Positions 19,621 to 24,945 of a stretch of DNA of 24,945 bases are shown here, piece after piece. Each line of letters opens with the position of its first letter. Within the stretch, counting starts at the first letter, position 1. The stretch spans positions 38,780 through 63,724 of the forward strand of contig CAUDNR010001158.1 of assembly GCA_958430865.1 (NCBI GenBank), given 5' to 3'. Position numbers and translations under genes: made by a program. The stretch is from Entrophospora sp. SA101 (taxonomy: Eukaryota > Glomeromycota > Glomeromycetes > Entrophosporales > Entrophosporaceae). A model generated the notes under the pieces. The model did no database searches. It was given only the letters and a program-made list of their open reading frames with translations, and was not told where the DNA came from.

Positions 19621-20922
19621 ATGATTTTGCCACTTGAGCTTTTATCTGAAGTATTTAAACACAGTGATGATGATTATGAAACATTATATTCTTGCATTCT
19701 TGTCAATAAACAATGGCACAATATTAATCTTCCGATTTTATGGAGAAATCCACTTTATTCTTATGATTCTATCAAAATAATAATTAATTGTTTATTGAAA
19801 GAAGATAAAGATTTCTTAACAAGGAATAGCATTGAATTGACTTTTGAGCTATTGGATAAATCACCATTATATAATTATGCTAGATTTTGTACTAGATTTT
19901 ATTTTAAAATTTTTAATTTTCAATCACTGCTTACAAATTCTTGCAAATTAAATATTTTACAAGATAGGCTAGTAAGTTTTATTTTAGATCATTCAGCAGC
20001 TATTAAAGAGTTTAATGCTTCTAATATAAATTTTTATCAGTTAAATAATCATCATAGATTTGATAATTGTTTTCAAAATCTTAATAAATTAGTTTGTTAT
20101 AAATTTATTAATAATGAATTTATTGATAAATTAGCAAATATTTGCAAATGTATTCAATCATTAGAATTGTTTGATATATGTGACAATAAACTTCTAGATA
20201 GCCTGACTCAACTAATTAAAGCACAAAATCAAATAAAGCAATTAGCTATTCATTTATACTCTGGTCAAATTTTTCCAGATAATTTCAAAAAAGCAATTCT
20301 CTCACATTCACAATCAATAATTTATTATTCAAGTGGATTCAATAATATTAATATGGATTGCATATTATTACCAGCACTTAAAAATTTAAAGACTTTAACA
20401 TTTAATTCTTTTCCTGCTGATGGGATAAAATTGTTGAAAAATATTTCACTTCCAAATATTGAATCTGTGGCAGTATATCAATGCAAACAACTATCTTTAT
20501 CAGATTTGTCTGAATTTATTAGCATCAATGGAAAAACTCTTAAATATCTGAATGTTAGCAGTAGTCTGTGTAATAGTGAATTTTTGGGAAAACTATTTCA
20601 ATCAATTGCACAATGGTGTAAAAATCTAGTAAGTTTATCAATATTTTATAATGATGAAGTAAACCAGGAGTTAACAGAAGTATTCAACAATTGTATTAAA
20701 TTAGAAAGTATTATACTTAAAAATTTTCATGTGAATATGTTTAATGGTGATGAAATACTTTCAGTGCTAAATCAAACATTACCAAAAAAATTAAAGTCAA
20801 TAAAATTTACTTGTAGGTTTTCTATTATTAATATCAATTCTTTTGATAATCTAATAACGAATTGGTCAGGACCCAAACCTTTTACAATAAAATTTAGAGA
20901 TCGTGAAAAATTAGTGAATTGA
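19621..20922 (+). CDS. F-box/leucine-rich-repeat-like protein, single exon
   Basis: It is probably a substrate adaptor of an SCF ubiquitin ligase. The 433-residue protein opens directly with the F-box: MILPLELLSEVFKHSDDDYE, then SCILVNKQWHNINLPILWR (to about residue 43), the segment that binds Skp1. The rest has irregular leucine-rich repeats ending each strand with patterns such as IQSLELFDIC, LKTLTFNSF, IESVAVYQCKQL, LKYLNVSSSL, LVSLSIFYND and LESIILKNF, expected to form a curved substrate-binding surface. Size and layout are those of the large F-box family of Glomeromycotina. Start: ATG at 19621, because the frame upstream to 19549 has no ATG and lies in the duplicated 3' flank of the dead copy. 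No intron is needed. There are no internal breaks. Substrate unknown. Its leader and perhaps promoter derive from the pseudogene's tail. Confidence 0.9.
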   Translation: MILPLELLSEVFKHSDDDYETLYSCILVNKQWHNINLPILWRNPLYSYDSIKIIINCLLKEDKDFLTRNSIELTFELLDKSPLYNYARFCTRFYFKIFNFQSLLTNSCKLNILQDRLVSFILDHSAAIKEFNASNINFYQLNNHHRFDNCFQNLNKLVCYKFINNEFIDKLANICKCIQSLELFDICDNKLLDSLTQLIKAQNQIKQLAIHLYSGQIFPDNFKKAILSHSQSIIYYSSGFNNINMDCILLPALKNLKTLTFNSFPADGIKLLKNISLPNIESVAVYQCKQLSLSDLSEFISINGKTLKYLNVSSSLCNSEFLGKLFQSIAQWCKNLVSLSIFYNDEVNQELTEVFNNCIKLESIILKNFHVNMFNGDEILSVLNQTLPKKLKSIKFTCRFSIININSFDNLITNWSGPKPFTIKFRDREKLVN

Positions 20923-20932
20923 TAAAAACACA

Positions 20933-21013
20933 ATTTAATATTATATTATTTGATTTAATTAGAAAATAAATCGTTGTTTATTGTGCAAACAAAATAAAAT
21001 TTTTTCTTTTCTT
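20933..21013 (+). repeat. 3' flank of the F-box gene, duplicated at 19538-19607
   Basis: TTTAATATTATATTATTTG through TTTATTGTGCAAACAAAATAAAATTTT matches the sequence just before the F-box start codon. It marks the other edge of the tandem duplication and includes AATAAA signals likely used for polyadenylation. Confidence 0.8.
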
Positions 21014-21191
21014 AGTTCCTTTATAGTATTAGCTCACTTACAATATTGTTTAAAGAGTGGTATTTAATATATAAACTATTATTTAGTGCAAGCATGAAAA
21101 TTTTTTTATCATATTTGAACCAATTTCATGGAAATTTTTAAAAAGTTTGATTTGATTGAAATTCTGCAGATTTATTGTTTAGTATTGATTT

Positions 21192-21553
21192 TCATTGAGA
21201 AGCCAGTGAAGGTATACTTGGAGAATAACTATTGGATGTCCGAGAACCATCATCATCATCATCATTATTTGTTTGACCACTTAAAATTTTCATTTGACTT
21301 GAATCAATATTATCTTTAATGCTTGAGACTTCAATATATTTGTCTTTTTATTTCTTTCATATTTAGTTCATCATCACTAATGGTACTTGTGGATAATTTT
21401 CTAAGTTTTCTGGATTTTCTTGAATTATTGCTAGGATTTTTCTATAAAATAATATCTGATATATTTGATATGTTTAATTATATATACACACTACATTGAA
21501 TAATTTTTTTTTTGAATTTCATTCCACCAAAAATATTCATTGTATGGTGGCTC
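21192..21553 (-). pseudogene. Decayed two-exon coding relic, family unknown
   Basis: On the minus strand, a TGTCATAG acceptor precedes EPPYNEYFWWNEIQKKNYS (21553-21495) and a GTAGTG donor. A TTTTATAG acceptor at 21442 precedes KNPSNNSRKSRKLRKL, then STISDDELNMKEIKRQ (to about 21330). One extra T then shifts the frame into EVSSIKDNIDSSQMKILSGQ, DDDDGSRTSNSYSPSIPSL, ending in TGA at 21194-21192. The 53-bp intron does not keep phase and the second exon is frameshifted, so this looks like a dead gene end: a WW/Asn motif, a basic patch, then a Ser/Asp-rich tail. I do not recognise the family. Confidence 0.45.
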
Positions 21554-22002
21554 CTATGACATAATTGAAATTTTTATCAGAGAAGATGACCTTTTAAAGA
21601 TACAAAATGACTAATAACAAAAACGAAAAAATTTTAATTGTAATAAATACCCAAGTCGGATCTCAACCTGTGATGTTAATTTGCTTCGTTTGAGCATAAT
21701 TATACTGAGTTTAAGCACAAATTCAATTTAATATTTTTAATATTCACTTGAAGTGCATCACAAACATGCCTTCAATTATACTTTAAAGATTATGTCATAA
21801 ATAGTTTAATTTATTAGCAGAGTATGTTTGAAGCACGTTCTCAAGAAAATTAATAAAAAAGAATAAATATATGTAATGACAAAATATGAATTGCCAAAAT
21901 GTAACATTTATTTTATTGTGCATAATGATAAAAAACTGTGATTGTTAACAGGTTTGGAGATAAACCTGTTCACTTAAATTTCTTGATATTTATATAACTA
22001 TA
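21554..22002. other. AT-rich spacer, nothing recognised
   Basis: No frame, tandem repeat or convincing inverted repeat was found between the two minus-strand relics. Confidence 0.5.
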
Positions 22003-22319
22003 TTACATAACTTGTATTCCAATCTGCTTGAACTCTAAAATTGGATCGTTAAATTGATCTATTGTTGATTTAATATCTGTGAAAATAGTAACTTTAGAGT
22101 CTTTAGATGCAATTAATAAAGCAATTGTTATAGCTGCAATTTCAGCACATGTTGCAGAAAGCCTTTTTTTTTACTGATACTCCAAATTCTAATGCGGGAA
22201 GCCTGGATGTGTTTGAATATAAGCAATGCCCATTTTATTGTTTCTTTACCTAGATTTATAAGTGATCCATCAGTATAAAATTCAAAATTTAAAGAATGGT
22301 GTAATAAGCCTTGTTGTTG
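22003..22319 (-). pseudogene. RNase H domain relic of a retroelement
   Basis: Reading the minus strand from 22319: HHSLNFEFYTDGSLINLGK, then (frame change) MGIAYIQTHPGFP, then ALEFGVSVKK, then (another change) RLSATCAEIAAITIALLIA, then SKVTIFTDIKSTIDQF, ending in TAA at 22005-22003. This is the order of an RNase H fold: YTDGS with the first catalytic Asp, the beta-hairpin, AEIxAI with the Glu, and xxTD with the second Asp. Such domains end many non-LTR retrotransposon polyproteins in these fungi. At least three frame breaks within about 100 codons make it dead. No reverse transcriptase is visible on either side. Confidence 0.75.
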
Positions 22320-23232
22320 CCCTATGAAAAAAGGTTTTACAGAAAAGTTACAGGAAAATTATTAAAAATTTACACGAATCTTATTCTATATGAAAAAGTT
22401 TGCAGAAAGTTTATAAGAAATTTCCATGAATTTTTTGTAATACAAAAAATTCATGGCAAATTTACAAGAGAACGTAAATTTCTGTGGAAAATGAAAACAT
22501 TTACAAGAAATTTACAAAAAGTCAACTTAACAAAATCATCAAGAAAAGTATTTATAGAAAATTCAAGGAAATTTATAAGAAATTGAATTGACAAAACCAC
22601 TAACAAAACATGTTTACAAGAAATAAAATTTCTTATTATTATAAGAACAATAAAATAATTAATATTGAATTAAATAAATTAAATCCTGAATTTTCTTAGT
22701 TCTAAACTAAACAAATTCTACAAAAAATTTGTAACAATGTTAGTTTACACTCTATACATTAAAAAAAAAGTACAGACATTTATTTAATTGAATCATAAAG
22801 AAAGTTTCAATAATATTATTCAATTTGATTTGAACCAATTTCAATCAGAAGTTTTGATTCTTTTTTTAAATCAAACACCCAACGAAGGTAAAAAATTTGT
22901 TCCCAAAAATTATTTTATCCTAATGATAATTCCATTATCATTGTCTGTCATTGTCATATCATTGTCATATCCTTATCCATGTCCTATTCTTAATTCTTAT
23001 GAAATCAGTTCATCCCTGTGAAACTCTTCAGTTAGGCCGGTTTTATTGTTTTTTTACGATTCAATGTCAGTTTTTTTATAGTTCTAATAAATGGAAAAAT
23101 AAAAATAGAAAATGATAAATATAAAAATAAATTAAAAATAAATAATAAATAAAAAATAGAAATATAATTAATTTGATCCGGAATTACGAGATTCGTCCAA
23201 AATATCCCCATCAGAATCTAATTCCGGTAACA
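22320..23232. other. AAATTTAC-rich spacer with a palindrome
   Basis: From 22330 to 22630 the words TTTACAAGAAATTTAC and AAATTTATAAGAAATT recur in degenerate form, giving a spurious Lys/Phe/Arg-rich open frame (22311-22586) with no ATG-led domain. 22788-22890 is open and could read as an exon (NHKESFNNIIQFDLNQF, ending at a GTAAAA donor-like site), but nothing joins it. No gene is called. Confidence 0.45.
22424..22456. repeat. 33-bp perfect palindrome
   Basis: CCATGAATTTTTTGTA and its exact inverse TACAAAAAATTCATGG are separated by a single A at 22440, giving a 16-bp stem. It sits within the AAATTTAC-rich tract and may be the fold-back centre of a small inverted-repeat element. Confidence 0.9.
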
Positions 23233-23400
23233 CTATGTATTTATTGTTTTCTTTTCAATTGAACTTTTTGAAATTTCCCAAAAATAGCAACACTATTTTT
23301 AATTTTTTTGTGAACTCTCTTTAATTAGCATCTATAACATATTATATCAAAAATTTCAAGTGTGGTTAAATATAAAACATAGTAAGAAAAGACTGATGAT
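23233..23400 (-). repeat. Single inverted monomer of the 167-bp repeat
   Basis: It is the reverse complement of 24356-24522 with few differences. Landmarks are CTATGTATTTATTGTTTTCT, AATAGCAACACTATTTTTAA and TTTCAAGTGTGGTTAAAT. It spans exactly one monomer of the tandem array at the right end of the window and faces it across about 955 bp. Confidence 0.9.
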
Positions 23401-23680
23401 AATGTTTTTCCAATGAAATCTTTTGAATAATTGATAATTATAATAATTATTTTTCAAATTTTGTTTAGCCAGGGATGGATAAACAAGATATTTTTTCTAG
23501 GGAATATTTAATTGGACATGTTTTTTATGTCAAATCTGCCTTAGATGCAAAGTAGATCAAACTTTTCTAGATTGTGATTGTGAATTGGAAAACAAAATCT
23601 GTTAAAAAAACAAAACAATAATTTTAATTCAAGAAAATTTGATCTGACCTCAAATACTTTAAAAGAGCAACAAATCGGTA

Positions 23681-23902
23681 GGGAGAGATTCAGTATGGTA
23701 TAACTCTTGCAGAACGTATGGTATGGTATGGTATAGCCCATATTTTTCCATACCAAGTCACACAAAATTTTATTCTAAATCCTTTTTTGGTGGGTGTGAA
23801 GGGAAGTATGTTAGATTTAAGCATTGGTATACAACCATTTTATTACACTTATACAATACCATACCATATGTTTTGCAAGAGTTATACCATACTGAATGTC
23901 CC
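23681..23902. mobile_element. MITE with about 45-bp TIRs and TA flanks
   Basis: The ends pair as inverted repeats: GGGA...ATTCAGTATGGTATAACTC, then TTGCARAACRTATGGTATGG. The element of about 222 bp is flanked by TA at 23679-23680 and 23903-23904. GTATGGTAT is repeated several times inside each end. It lies between the two inverted 167-bp monomers. Open frames over it have no domain and no fixed start, and are by-products. The TA duplication and CAGT-type end suggest a Tc1/mariner-related family. Confidence 0.75.
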
Positions 23903-24055
23903 TATACTCGCAACAAATACTTTTATTGAAAGAAAAAAAATAGATATTATAGATATGGTTTTAGTTTCACCAAAAGTTTTTCTTTTTTGCTTTGTAATAG
24001 CCGTAATTCAAGCCTTCATAGATTAAAATATAAAATACATACAACTCTACCAACT

Positions 24056-24175
24056 CAAGAATCCATTGCTGCTGCTGCTGCTGCTACTCAACTAAACCAA
24101 GAATTAGTTGCTGCTGCACCACTACTCAATTAAATCAAGAATCTACTGCCACTACTACTACTTAACCAACTCAAT
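24056..24175 (+). repeat. About 40-bp minisatellite with GCT/ACT core, three copies
   Basis: Units start CAAGAAT at 24056 (CAAGAATCC), 24098 and 24136. Each carries a GCT or ACT triplet run and ends in ACTCAAYTAAA-like sequence (lengths 42, 38 and about 40 bp). The first unit can be read as QESIAAAAAATQLNQELV, so it may be the remnant of a repetitive protein-coding segment. Confidence 0.7.
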
Positions 24176-24232
24176 AATTCATTAAAAAAATGTTATCATT
24201 ATACATCCAGCCCAAATTGGTTTGGTGATTTT

Positions 24233-24352
24233 GATGGTAGAAAGTAGAAATTAATTACGGCACTCACTATTAAAAACATAAGTGTAACACCCCCTTACTA
24301 CATGTGTAACTCCCTTTATGACAGTGTCAAAATACTTTGGGCTACATGTATA
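24233..24352 (+). repeat. Dispersed repeat, copy 2
   Basis: Same orientation as 8176-8273. It has about 22 extra bases around CCCCCTTACTACATGTGTAA, which look like an internal duplication of the TGTAAC..CCC segment. It abuts the 167-bp array directly on its right, so the two may belong to one larger element. Confidence 0.85.
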
Positions 24353-24355
24353 GTT

Positions 24356-24780
24356 ATCATCAGTTTTTTCTTACTATGTTTTATATTTAACCACACTTGA
24401 AATTTTTGATATAATAGGTTATAGATGCTAATTAAAGAGAGTTCACAAAAAAATTAAAAATAGTGTTGCTATTTTTGGGAAATTTTAAAAGTTCAATTGA
24501 AAAGAAAACAATAAATACATAGTTTTCCTCACTTTTCACTAAGTATTTTACATTTAACCACACTTGAAATTTTGATATATTTTATTGTATATAATAATTA
24601 GGAAAAGTTCAGAAAAAAATATGTAGTTTTGAGGAGAGATCAATGAAATTTCAAAAAATTTCAATTGAAAAAAAAAATGTATATATAATTTTTCTTATTT
24701 TTCACTAAATATTTTATATTAAACCACACTTGAGATTTAGATACATTATATTAAATATTATGCAAATAAGCATACAAAAA
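24356..24780 (+). repeat. Tandem array of an about 167-bp monomer
   Basis: The word CCACACTTGA recurs at 24391, 24558 and 24724, spacings of 167 and 166 bp, with similar flanking sequence (TATTTTAYATTTAACCACAC upstream; AAAAGTTC..AAAA and TTTCAATTGAAAA downstream). Monomer 1 is about 24356-24522 and monomer 2 about 24523-24689. A third, more diverged and partial one fades out by about 24780. No coding frame is seen. The remaining sequence to 24945 has repeated TTATGCAAAT words. Confidence 0.85.
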
Positions 24781-24945
24781 TTATGCAATTATTACATCAA
24801 GTGTAAATATTACATAATTTTTATGCAAATATTACAACTTTACATATTAAAATTTATGGACATAATATCATACAAATTATTCATAAAATAATTTTGCAAA
24901 AATTAATATTTTATAATTTAAAATGTCTGATTTAATGGAAGAAAT

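Noticed and set aside
23718..24026. Overlapping plus-strand frames over the 23681 element
   Set aside because: They start at non-ATG codons or in the GGTAT repeats and carry no domain.

Overview
The window looks like nuclear DNA from a very AT-rich fungus, most likely an arbuscular mycorrhizal fungus (Glomeromycotina, Rhizophagus-like). The evidence is long AT-rich spacers with A/T homopolymers and TTA/AAT microsatellites, short GT-AG introns of about 86-94 bp, an intronless F-box/leucine-rich-repeat gene of a type greatly expanded in that lineage, Asn-rich proteins, and many small transposon relics. I see no bacterial operons, tRNA, rRNA or CRISPR. The taxonomic call is inference; only composition and family content support it.

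Four genes appear intact. A four-exon Ca2+/calmodulin-dependent protein kinase lies on the minus strand at 2493-3966. A type II membrane protein resembling protein O-fucosyltransferases lies on the plus strand at 12321-13907. It converges on a minus-strand F-box protein at 14224-15486, which has a poly-Asn tract and two CxxC pairs and probably a tiny last exon hidden by an 87-bp intron. A single-exon F-box/LRR protein lies on the plus strand at 19621-20922. It sits directly behind a truncated, broken copy of its own 3' half and 3' flank (19138-19607), so it arose by tandem duplication.

Most of the rest is a graveyard. Recognisable dead coding pieces are an Argonaute Mid/PIWI fragment (4966-5372, minus), an RNase H domain of a retroelement (22003-22319, minus), and a BED-type zinc finger of hAT transposon kind (18747-18912, plus). 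Four further relics have protein-like reading frames but no family I recognise (6368-6732, 10471-10959, 16629-17110 and 21192-21553). Non-autonomous inverted-repeat elements occur at 5667-5831, 10085-10269, 23681-23902, and less certainly at 11432-11855 and 17511-18253. The first three carry several internal copies of their terminal motif.

The right end (24356 onward) is a tandem array of a roughly 167-bp monomer. A single monomer lies inverted at 23233-23400. A separate dispersed repeat occurs at 8176-8273 and 24233-24352. A GAATAAAAC-type minisatellite fills 7245-7519. The genes show no functional grouping: kinase, glycosyltransferase and F-box genes are independent eukaryotic loci separated by kilobases of decayed sequence. 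I found no convincing new gene system. The most informative features are the Argonaute relic, the F-box duplication scar and the motif-dense miniature transposons.
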